Positions 20,301-26,232 of a DNA stretch of 64,000 bases are shown here, piece by piece. The notes under the pieces are model-generated. The model did not search any database. It saw only the letters and a list, made by a program, of their open reading frames with translations, and was not told the DNA's origin. This stretch comes from an uncultured Clostridia bacterium (GTDB taxonomy: Bacteria > Bacillota > Clostridia > Christensenellales > UBA1242), in the NCBI GenBank assembly GCA_947591785.1, contig CANQDK010000001.1:124001-188000 (forward strand). Direction: 5' to 3'. The translations under genes were made by a program, and so were the position numbers. Position 1 is the stretch's first letter; every line of letters starts with the position of its first letter.

Positions 20301-21956
20301 TCTAACATGGAAAAATATATCACTCAAGAAAATGATCGTGATGGATACAATCATGCTTTTTATCGACTTGCTTCTGACATAAATTATTCTTCCTATCTTG
20401 AAAACAGCCAAACTTTTTCCACAAAATTTTTGGGGTATTTTGAAGGAAACTACATGGAGATTTCAAATCAAAATCTTGTTTCCAACAAAAATATGATGTA
20501 TGCAGGTTTGTTTGCTGAAGTTGGAAATTCTCAAATGATAGATTCTATTGGGACTTTGATGAATTTCACATTTGCTCCTAAAGTCGTTCATTTCGCAAAT
20601 GCAAGTGTTGTTGGAGGTTTGGCAGGAAAACTTGACAGTGGAACTATTGTCAATGTTGATGTGAATGGCGTTGAAGAGCAAGAAGTTGTTGGAAACAATA
20701 TTGTTGGTGGTGCTGTTGGACTTACAGTTGGAAGATTTAAAATCCAAAATGTTAATTCTCATTTGAGTGCAAGAGCAAGACTTGAAAAATCTACATCAAA
20801 CAATTTCGATTCTGCGACAAGTAATTATTCAACCTATTCTTTTGCAGGCTCTTTGGTTGGTGTTTTGAGTGGCTCTGGCGGAAATGATGGTGCAAGTCTG
20901 TCAAAATGTAATCTTGTTGGAGCGTCTGTTTCTGTCACCGCTTTAAAAGCGGGGCTTATGTTTGGGCTTATTGATTCAGAAGTTGTTGTAAGTTATTTGA
21001 ATATTGATATGCATAGAGATATGGTTGTCAATGCTCATAGATATGGTGGACTTGTTGCAGGCGAAAGCCGAGGAATTGTTAAACATGTTACCATCAATGC
21101 ATTTAATGAAACTGAACTTTTCACAAACTTTAAAACAACTCCACAAATTTCAGATGCAGTTGGTGGATTTGCAGGCTTGATAAGTGGGGGCGAGTTGGAA
21201 GACTTAACGATGTCACAATCTATCTCTGTCAGCACAAACAGTAATGAGTCAGGGATAAAGTATCTTGGCGGAATTGCTGGTGAAATTGCAGGTGATTTGA
21301 TTGCTTCGGATATTCATGTTGAAAATGTATCGTTGGTTGGTTTCCAATATGTTGGTGGATTTGCAGGTGTTTATTCTTCAAGCGATACAGAATGTAAAAT
21401 TGATAAAGTTGTCATCTCTGGCAATTTCAGAGTTTGTGGTGTTAAATTGAATGTCGCTGGAATGGGTGGACTTATTGCATTCATAAAGAGCAATGCATCG
21501 GTTAAGTTGACAGCGAGCGAATCGGATAAATCAATAATCAATATAAAAGTTTCGTCAGTTCTCTACAACTATGACACAGAAGTTTATTTGAACATAGGAA
21601 CAATTGTTGGTATGTGTGGAGAATTGGCTGGTGGAACAGGACAGTCAAATAATGTTACAGTTTCCAATACGGAATGCTATCTCTATAGTGATAGTGACAG
21701 TGTGCTTGTTTCAGGAGAAAATTTGAAAAATCTGAATATTGTCAATGTAACCCTGCCTTCCACAACAAAAGTAACTCTTACCGCGAAAGGAAACAACGAA
21801 AAAATTGACAGAGATGAATCAAATTCTTATCTGCAAGTTTATTATAACCCTGCAGAAAACACAACTTATGAAATTGACTTGACATTCTCATATATGAAGA
21901 GCGACAAAAACCTTGCACAAGTGCTTAATGTTTCTTTGTATGGGAACAAAAACTAA
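11391..21956 (+). CDS. Giant GLUG/beta-helix lipoprotein (3521 aa)
   Basis: This very large exported protein begins with a lipoprotein signal: MAKTLRK, a hydrophobic core, then FVGC with the lipidated Cys at ~residue 29. Residues ~35-120 resemble an Ig-like (Big_2) fold. Three regions share an entry motif (ENPYIIETTQDILNM, ENPIPVETYEDLMKMQ, YNPIVIENASNM) followed by GLUG-like strands such as VGGLSG, AGLVAINGG and VGGFAG. They span residues ~1139-1560, ~2485-2880 and ~2957-3415 and should each fold as a beta-helix. Long beta-rich, Ig-like stretches lie between them. No sortase motif, C-terminal helix or enzyme motif is visible. Base composition resembles the neighbours, so recent transfer is not evident. 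ATG 11391 follows GGAAGG. Expression with the VirB4-type ATPase suggests the pair acts together at the cell surface, but its role is unknown. Confidence 0.88.
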   Translation: MAKTLRKIIITICGAFVLLFGGLFFVGCGEDYSKINIVSDVSSINLEVGEVRNVYVTFQNYQNGFNTQVTTASGLEDAVFSIVSQKLVSKDKVQISIVGIAGGKDELTVTSWDLEKHCTISVFVNQYSSVLSQGNNTFYVSNSTSLLPDSNDYVLSPHTQNYEMSYFYMENPNDESNFFTARLDSIERVEGDETKFRAKFVWSAVEEMVDIRQFDEVKLVRQVDGRDLIELYLDGQLTIPAFLPSGQSFKMLSIYNHSFEVDEDRKLFCVSPVYIMPDIEIEVNGGYYYIDDAGERHINLQPISLDDKNKLGPILIVPNNYEKTDYILQVKMNQNSNFKIEFGNLIQSMENVVDINIFNPSDDLGLDKSDNIIYLKISQNAKSSAEMNFNFDISYDKAQGIEDDSVSQTITCDVVTKIAPNDIAVNGLLGDLDFVVYNFNQTGYGWESLYLDVISGFDTSPDFEGLYFKYDENYLTVYHKNVEIKSGVVQKIDLNDLNSPFLVQGVWDSQEKNDVPLEIYVVSSVLQDDDDLLMEGKQLLRTSKITFDVIGGAHNLSLVDKSEFYLDYDEGTQEFFSYLYSDSAFKNVIIKNNGDDVVDIRLDSNQVYNHEEGTKQYFLRLLITPKALGDGFYKIQLDNGTEMAGELHFHCKKTLKESSTSFQISASGNDDVVNFYYSRNSETDTFDNVLNLEILNKSSDGGSEAYIDIFANVNEINGIDPVLTAEGVLSRPTVSDGKLRLRTLSNGTVTVVITLRGSIIGAEIGKEFEIEDRFLILYVNVISYSLVEDYFLMNGGDYALVNNVYYGGGDRISFQDKQVKLSATVNPEDAFAFFQYSFNSESLKEFFENSRKAGENFAYEIDNVEFDKLVSSKLVPEYFSRNDKKFIYFTAMRLGDTFGVTTSIYVEISKSGEASKRILLEFLNGIMFYPEDEITYEDEYGVVYTAKFVDKTFSISTYGTFNLDTFTYQDVSDSAYQIVLSSNIRQRNQTKRYDARISSISYKSVDYISLVSAQTNLDFSNGKLTQSIGVAVYPSFATNTHIQVQFVTTNGNPYDGEINEVKMVEASWNDENNGTGIYTIQLSCENFYDKIISQDALLEGVKLTGILYIYPVEWATSYTSIPDGLEPIALQVQYRNGTRENPYIIETTQDILNMNSEASLASHYEIRTTIDMRNVQLDRPIGVLMNGDDMKVVPFTGSIIGTTSQASLINLNINNNNFTKVVDGTVYSGLFAEIKSENFAEIQNESSLENLSLIFNNFTISGKINLDLRDFDYNQVYIGLLSSVNAGKILNVQINIEQNSQIFVKDETKLHFGGVSALNYGSIVQDFRQYNQKGDASEFDGQKFVGQSTKNIVYFNGDFTKPMLIDAGNNSTIYAGGVVGANNGVIVRKEIPNDMKIYGYGKYSAYTQIKVVGNGTINLGGISGVTAYVDNNAVPSIKDFFIELDNNNTNILLQNLLVGGEVNALTVSNSFVGGLSGLINTFNINSILVDGNTSRVFVRGNCVGGLFGRDGYRAYDETNRVVLQSTNVMEAVDDGRSPLYASQIISLQGKSNGELANAKNLMFGQTDIDNYVNSNKENAKFEIYTYCAREQLSIPEFSISPNVASTTGYYGDWIYVTPQGQDYIINSRIFFTFRSASVNFGSSEFEMPIKEGTVKPDNAPRVFFAYFFDVTSKLNGERASQEDVEDMNFLTSTQTDVYPFRLNSEDVSMASETSNLGIDINGNLIVRQTGIATVRVSSILNIVQSQTVYLWIVNYFDKNVTSSIFYTSLNSDGVQKTDGGSVHVYGNSYSQLYLKPSYQFSGQTYNGDRISISSDGIVSYKGVAYNLVKNTQLGVSATQRDYVTDSNGDKVNDGSGNVLGAFSNVQIKQQTINFYKQNNAEEGYTDSYTLVPTLEQTISFDGEEYTYLFPLKNSKIDLNVTYHETATRISVEYKPITLSTSGDFDDFVTVESTRDEELLFYDILGPNRRTIQNRMPNREDIARLDADEDAYLAYMNTITEDDLFKITFKRSLEDKNVFQYYCSLNTKSTKYINRFKESIFGEYMLVFYSSELEDGKAYCEVPIHLDEEFLGYAMMTNYSNWQDVSVSDNIIVPSRRGLLEISLSPTESVFDKFTLSNDARNSGTGAANAIFEFVYQRVTEEGVEFVRNEQFGTYEQGAFSFTYKELIEFYQNINNTSDFEASYYGKIFISYVMPSRNVDDNVEVAFNLSVTHGNDGNAQPIEETIELTTKLSSYAKMTIDDKPLIGDAFYVARGLSYNISLDYFGFSEDDITITCDQPEIVEISKENRLLTISPNPIHYFSGEEGLKVTVTTRAYREVDGVPIESIDEQTIYVMEYVLNYNYEHGVNEDIVSGMNNGVINIAIGNPYQFEFSIKNFLEYNSSIDDVNKAVDIFVQEMTSKVEWKVFENGEFKRLREGYKIESPYYKISSFIFTPLKIYDHSQDIYHFTVQGHYTMNEGCYVYSAISTNTNLIYTEFAFDVHEQSTDENPIPVETYEDLMKMQNEQFYILLNDIVIPDDATAKVENLQKFTPITNEIAGLDGNSYSIYFGGTYDFSDISDASVGLFRTVANGALLRNVKIALSTDVQFRFNTTSYNVGLLASQNYGVITNCEVSFEEYSLTVENENLLDAQDSSSTVAGLVAINGGYITNSRSSANIFASANLSGFVGSNSKKISSSYFRGGKLKNLSNNSSVKTAGLVISNESQGQIATSYVSGDLTDDYETGRNEDYQYYNGSVNVIESKNSVSGFVSTNSGQIANCYSNIMLRHSGQFGAGFVLENSGTITECFSTSVLESHDDSNFGFAKQNSVMVEEEGGSIVRQGGTISDSCFFLSQGPLDEEGNPQTEINSSIGEINEDDDTKLRALTLDDFADNELKNFDGYSFVKGRRIHSVWFFVEKENSSLDNFKGASFNTGRLELVAPNIIATSKREFYDIEVVRNPETGAEYNKYIYVFDSSSPALGSLYNPIVIENASNMEKYITQENDRDGYNHAFYRLASDINYSSYLENSQTFSTKFLGYFEGNYMEISNQNLVSNKNMMYAGLFAEVGNSQMIDSIGTLMNFTFAPKVVHFANASVVGGLAGKLDSGTIVNVDVNGVEEQEVVGNNIVGGAVGLTVGRFKIQNVNSHLSARARLEKSTSNNFDSATSNYSTYSFAGSLVGVLSGSGGNDGASLSKCNLVGASVSVTALKAGLMFGLIDSEVVVSYLNIDMHRDMVVNAHRYGGLVAGESRGIVKHVTINAFNETELFTNFKTTPQISDAVGGFAGLISGGELEDLTMSQSISVSTNSNESGIKYLGGIAGEIAGDLIASDIHVENVSLVGFQYVGGFAGVYSSSDTECKIDKVVISGNFRVCGVKLNVAGMGGLIAFIKSNASVKLTASESDKSIINIKVSSVLYNYDTEVYLNIGTIVGMCGELAGGTGQSNNVTVSNTECYLYSDSDSVLVSGENLKNLNIVNVTLPSTTKVTLTAKGNNEKIDRDESNSYLQVYYNPAENTTYEIDLTFSYMKSDKNLAQVLNVSLYGNKN

Positions 21957-21962
21957 AGTCTG

Positions 21963-22023
21963 TTAAACAATTTTCAAATTTTTTCATAAATTTTTTGGAA
22001 ATGAATGAAATTTGCTTGTTTAA
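21963..22023 (+). other. Long stem-loop just after the giant gene
   Basis: TTAAACAA (21963-21970) pairs with TTGTTTAA (22016-22023), and inside it CAAATTT (21975-21981) pairs with AAATTTG (22008-22014). It begins 7 nt after the stop codon. There is no T-run behind it, so it may protect the mRNA 3' end rather than terminate transcription. Confidence 0.5.
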
Positions 22024-22117
22024 AACAAAAATTTTATGTTAATATTATTTTTGTAGGTTCTTTCTTTCAATTTTTGACAAAAAAATAAATATTTTTCAAA
22101 AAATTTTTAAAAAAGTG

Positions 22118-22146
22118 TTGACTTTGAAAAATTAATTTGATATAAT
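22118..22146 (+). promoter_or_regulatory. Strong promoter of rpoBC
   Basis: -35 TTGACT (22118-22123), 17-bp spacer, extended -10 TGATATAAT (hexamer TATAAT 22141-22146). This near-consensus promoter predicts transcription from ~22153 and a leader of ~185 nt. Confidence 0.85.
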
Positions 22147-22201
22147 CAATTAGTTGATTTACCATGTTGAAAAAGTCTTATTGTTCTTGATTTAAAAATA
22201 G

Positions 22202-22246
22202 AGGAAAATTAGGAGTTCGTTTATGCCCCTACTTTTCCTTTTTTTT
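22202..22246 (+). terminator. Intrinsic terminator inside the rpoB leader (putative attenuator)
   Basis: AGGAAAA (22202-22208) pairs with TTTTCCT (22233-22239). After one mismatch, TAGG (22210-22213) pairs with CCTA (22228-22231). Seven T follow. It lies ~50 nt after the predicted start of transcription and ~92 nt before rpoB, so full-length rpoBC mRNA must read through it. Confidence 0.75.
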
Positions 22247-22338
22247 AACATAAAAAGGCTTGTTTTATCAAGAAATTTTGCACTTTTCAACTTCGTGAAA
22301 ATTAGTTTTTAGTTTGTGAATTTTAAGGAGTAAGATTT

Positions 22339-25300
22339 ATGGCAAACGAAATTATGAAAAAACAAAAATTTGGTAAGGTTGAAAGATATACTTTTGCTCA
22401 ACTGAAAGATTATATTGATATTCCACCACTGCTTGAAATACAGCGTAATTCTTTTAATGACTTTATTCAACATGGTATTAAGGAAGTCCTTGATGAATTT
22501 TCTCCTATTGTGGACTATTCTGGAAAGGCTAAACTTTATTTCCTTGAACCTATTGTTGATGCCACACCAAAATATTCTAAAAAAGAATGCAAAAAAAGAA
22601 GTGTGACATACTCTGTGCCTCTTAATGTTAAGACTCGTTTTGTTGTTGAAGAAACTGGACAAGCAGTTGAGGATACTGTCTTCTTAGGGGATATTCCTTA
22701 TATGACTGACGATTGCTCTTTCATTTTCAATGGCGTTGAAAGAGTTGTTGTCAATCAAATTATCAAATCTCCAAACTACTATCTCTTGAAGGATAAGGCT
22801 CATGACAACAGCACTCTTCATGGACAAATCATTCCAAAAAGAGGAATGTATATTGAATTTGAACAAGGTGCAAACGAAGTCTTGAAGGTTGTGCTTGACC
22901 GTAGACATAAAGTCACTCTTGGACTTTTCCTTAAATGCTTTGGCTATACTGCTGATGAAATTTCAAAACTTTTTGGCGGACATAGATTGATTAAGAATGT
23001 TCTTGAAAAAGAAACTATCAACACTCAAGAAGAAGCCCTTTTGGAATTTGCCAGAAAAACTAGACCAGCAGATGTTCCTTCTGCTGAAACAACACGTTCT
23101 TATCTCAATCTCTGGTTCTTTAGTGAACAATGGTATAACCTTTCACGTGTTGGAAGATATAATCTCAATAAGAAATTCTCTATTGCTCGCAGAATTGACG
23201 GACATATTCTTGCAGAAGATGTTGTTTCTCCAGATGGCGAACTTCTTGCAAAAGCTGGCACAGTTGTTGACACAGAACTTGCAAACAAGATTAAGGCAAG
23301 TGGTGTTAATGAAGTTTGGATTCAACTTACTGACAAAAAACATCTTATTCGTGGAAATAATCGTGTAAAACTTTCAGACTTCTTCCCATGTGATGAAAAG
23401 GCTCTTGGAATTGAAGAGGAAGTTTATTATCCACTTTTAGCACAAATTTTAAAAGATAACAAAACAAAAGAAAAACGCCTTAATGCCATTAAGGAACATG
23501 CAAAAGATTTGGTTATTACAACACTTACTATGGACGATATTTTGGCTGCAATAAGCATGTATCTTGATGTTTTGGAAGATATTGCTAAAACAGACAAAAT
23601 TGAACACCTTTCAAATAAGCGTATAGCAACTGTTGGAGAACTTTTCTATGATCATTTCCGTTCAGGTGTCACAAAACTTGTTGCAAATGTTCGTGAAACC
23701 TTGCAAGGAAAGGAACTTTCAGAAGTTACTCCACGACAAATAATCAATCCAAAAGCGATTAACAGAGCTCTTCGCGATTTTGTTGCTTCATCACAACTTT
23801 CACAACTTATGGATCAAGTTAATCCACTTTCAGGAATAACTCAAAAACGCAGAGTTTCGGCTGTTGGCCCTGGTGGAATCAGAAAAGAACGTGCCGATGC
23901 TGAAGTTCGTGATATTCACTACACAAACTATGGCCGCATTTGTCCTATTGAAACTCCAGAAGGACAGGCTATTGGTTTGGTAAACACTTTGACAAGTTAT
24001 GCAAAAGTGAACGAATATGGCTTCTTGGAAACACCATATCGTCGAGTTGATAAAGCAACTGGAAAAGTCAGCGACAAATGTGAATATTTTATGGCAGATG
24101 TTGAGGACACTGCTTACATCGCTCAAGCAACAGAACCACTTGATGAAGAAGGAAGATTTATAAATAAACGTGTGATTTGCAGACATAAGGACTATGCTGT
24201 TGAAGTTCCAGCAAGTCAGGTTGATTTTGTCGATGCTTCACCAAGACAATTCATTTCAGTTGCAACATCACTTATTCCTTTTGTTAATTCAAACGAAGCA
24301 AACCGTGCGTTGATGGGTGCAAACATGCAACGTCAAGCAGTTCCTCTTCTTCGTCCTGAAGCTCCAATTGTTGGAACTGGTATGGAAGTGAAAGTTGCTC
24401 ATGATTGTGGCTACACAACTTTGGCAAAATCAGACGGTGTTGTTGAATATGTCAGTGCCGATGAAGTCCGCGTTAAAAATGACAAGGGCGAAGTTGAAAT
24501 TTATAATCTTACTAAATTCGACAAAACAAATGACGAAACCTGCTTCAATCAAAAACCTTGCGTTGTGAAAGGCGAGAAAGTGAAGAAAGGTGATGTCATT
24601 ATTGACGGATATTCCACAGAGAATGGCGAACTTGCTCTTGGTAAGAATGTGCTTGTTGGCTATATGAACTGGGAAGGATACAACTATGAAGACGCTATTC
24701 TTATTAATGAGCGTCTTGTGAAAGAAGATGTGTTCACTTCAATTTGTTTGAAGGTTGAGGAACTTAAATGCAGAACAACCAAACTTGGAGATGAACAAAT
24801 CACAAGAGATATTCCAAATCTTGGTGATGATGCTCTCAAAAACCTTGATGAAAATGGTATTATCAGAATTGGTGCAGAAGTTCGTCCAGGCGACATTCTG
24901 GTTGGAAAGGTAACTCCAAAAGGAGAAACTGAACTTTCTCCAGAAGAAAGACTTCTTCGTGCTATCTTTGGTGAAAAAGCAAGAGAAGTTCGTGACACTT
25001 CACTTCGTGTTCAACATGGTAAGGGTGGTGTTGTTGTTGATGTTCAAGTGTTCAGTCGTGAAAATAAAGACGAACTTGAACCTGGCGTTAATCAACTTGT
25101 AAAAGTCTTTATTGCTCAAAAGAGAAAACTTTCTGTTGGTGATAAAATGGCAGGAAGATATGGAAATAAGGGCTGTATCTCCATTGTTATGCCAGAAGCA
25201 GATATGCCATTTATGGCAAACGGAAGAAGCCTTGATATTGTGCTTAACCCATTGGGTGTTCCTTCTCGTATGAATTTGGGACAAGTTTTGGAAGTCCACC

Positions 25301-26046
25301 TTGGACTTGTTGCTGGCTCTCTTGGCTGGAAAGTTGCCACTCCAAACTTCGATGGTGCTGATGCAGAAAAAATCCAACAACTTCTTAAAGAAAACAATTT
25401 CCCAGAAGATGGAAAAGTTCAACTTTATGATGGCAGAACTGGTGAACCTTTTGAAAACAAAACAACAATTGGAATTGAGTATATGCTGAAACTTAACCAC
25501 ATGGTTGACAGCAAGATTCATGCTCGTTCAATTGGACCATATTCGCTTATCACACAACAACCTTTAGGTGGAAAGGCACTTTTTGGAGGACAAAGATTTG
25601 GTGAAATGGAAGTGTGGGCTCTTGAAGCTTATGGTGCAAGCCACGTTCTTCAAGAGATGTTGACTGTTAAGTCAGATGATGTTGTCGGAAGAGTTAAGAC
25701 TTTTGAAAGTATCGTAAAAGGACTTCCTATTGCAGAACCTGGAATTCCAGAATCCTTCAAAGTTTTGGTGAAAGAACTTCAAGCTCTTGCACTTGATGTC
25801 AAGATTTTGACTGAAAATGATGAAGAAATTGACCTTCCAGAACTTTCACAAGATGAACAAGACAAGATTAGCCTTGATAGTGATGTTGAAAAAGACCTTG
25901 AAAAAGTCACGCTTGACATTGATGATATGCTTTCAGATGAAGATGATGGCAAAACAGATATTCAAAAAGAAATTGAAGAAGAAACTGCGTTGCCAACAGC
26001 AGCTGAAGAAATTGATTTGTTTGATGATTTTGGCGATTTTGAGTAA
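22339..26046 (+). CDS. rpoB: DNA-directed RNA polymerase subunit beta
   Basis: This is the full-length 1235-residue beta subunit of RNA polymerase. The N-terminus shows the usual lobe pattern (FGKVERYTFAQ...PPLLEIQRNSF). The rifampicin-pocket region reads SSQLSQLMDQVNPLSGITQK (residues ~484-503) followed by RRVSAVGPGG. Later conserved blocks include CPIETPEGQAIGLVNTL, GKVTPKGETELSPEERLLRA and GDKMAGRYGNKG, and the C-terminal clamp part contains GGKALFGGQRFGEMEVWALEAYGA. The protein ends in a long acidic tail. The residue equivalent to E. coli H526 is Gln502, a substitution associated with rifampicin resistance. AAGGAG precedes ATG 22339. It is co-transcribed with rpoC behind a leader containing a terminator. 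Confidence 0.99.
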   Translation: MANEIMKKQKFGKVERYTFAQLKDYIDIPPLLEIQRNSFNDFIQHGIKEVLDEFSPIVDYSGKAKLYFLEPIVDATPKYSKKECKKRSVTYSVPLNVKTRFVVEETGQAVEDTVFLGDIPYMTDDCSFIFNGVERVVVNQIIKSPNYYLLKDKAHDNSTLHGQIIPKRGMYIEFEQGANEVLKVVLDRRHKVTLGLFLKCFGYTADEISKLFGGHRLIKNVLEKETINTQEEALLEFARKTRPADVPSAETTRSYLNLWFFSEQWYNLSRVGRYNLNKKFSIARRIDGHILAEDVVSPDGELLAKAGTVVDTELANKIKASGVNEVWIQLTDKKHLIRGNNRVKLSDFFPCDEKALGIEEEVYYPLLAQILKDNKTKEKRLNAIKEHAKDLVITTLTMDDILAAISMYLDVLEDIAKTDKIEHLSNKRIATVGELFYDHFRSGVTKLVANVRETLQGKELSEVTPRQIINPKAINRALRDFVASSQLSQLMDQVNPLSGITQKRRVSAVGPGGIRKERADAEVRDIHYTNYGRICPIETPEGQAIGLVNTLTSYAKVNEYGFLETPYRRVDKATGKVSDKCEYFMADVEDTAYIAQATEPLDEEGRFINKRVICRHKDYAVEVPASQVDFVDASPRQFISVATSLIPFVNSNEANRALMGANMQRQAVPLLRPEAPIVGTGMEVKVAHDCGYTTLAKSDGVVEYVSADEVRVKNDKGEVEIYNLTKFDKTNDETCFNQKPCVVKGEKVKKGDVIIDGYSTENGELALGKNVLVGYMNWEGYNYEDAILINERLVKEDVFTSICLKVEELKCRTTKLGDEQITRDIPNLGDDALKNLDENGIIRIGAEVRPGDILVGKVTPKGETELSPEERLLRAIFGEKAREVRDTSLRVQHGKGGVVVDVQVFSRENKDELEPGVNQLVKVFIAQKRKLSVGDKMAGRYGNKGCISIVMPEADMPFMANGRSLDIVLNPLGVPSRMNLGQVLEVHLGLVAGSLGWKVATPNFDGADAEKIQQLLKENNFPEDGKVQLYDGRTGEPFENKTTIGIEYMLKLNHMVDSKIHARSIGPYSLITQQPLGGKALFGGQRFGEMEVWALEAYGASHVLQEMLTVKSDDVVGRVKTFESIVKGLPIAEPGIPESFKVLVKELQALALDVKILTENDEEIDLPELSQDEQDKISLDSDVEKDLEKVTLDIDDMLSDEDDGKTDIQKEIEEETALPTAAEEIDLFDDFGDFE

Positions 26047-26062
26047 CAAAAACTTCGCTGTC

Positions 26063-26086
26063 GAAATCGCAATTGTTGGCGATTTC
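26063..26086 (+). other. Intercistronic hairpin between rpoB and rpoC
   Basis: GAAATCGC (26063-26070) and GCGATTTC (26079-26086) form a perfect 8-bp stem with an 8-nt loop. Only a short TTTG follows, so it is more likely an mRNA stability or processing element than a full terminator. Confidence 0.6.
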
Positions 26087-26232
26087 TTTGCAAAAGTTGG
26101 GACTTGAGGATAAAGACAATAATATTTTGGAAGAAAATAAAAATTTAGCAAAAGTTTCAAATTTGGAGCGAAACAAAACAAAATAAAGACTTATAAATAA
26201 TTTTGCCACATTTGTGGCCAAGGAGAGAAGGT

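Larger units (their letters stand above)
21957..22338. other. Intergenic and leader region between the giant gene and rpoB
   Basis: This gene-free stretch holds the 3' stem-loop of the giant gene, the rpoB promoter and the rpoB leader with its attenuator-like terminator. The rplJ-rplL genes that usually precede rpoB are not here. Confidence 0.8.

Noticed and set aside
8687..21956. The VirB4-type ATPase as part of an integrative conjugative element
   Set aside because: No relaxase, coupling protein, integrase or attachment repeats are seen within 64 kb, and flanking genes are housekeeping.
11391..21956. The giant gene as a recently acquired island
   Set aside because: Codon and base use look like the neighbours (AT-rich, AAA/GAA/ATT heavy), and no transfer marks flank it.
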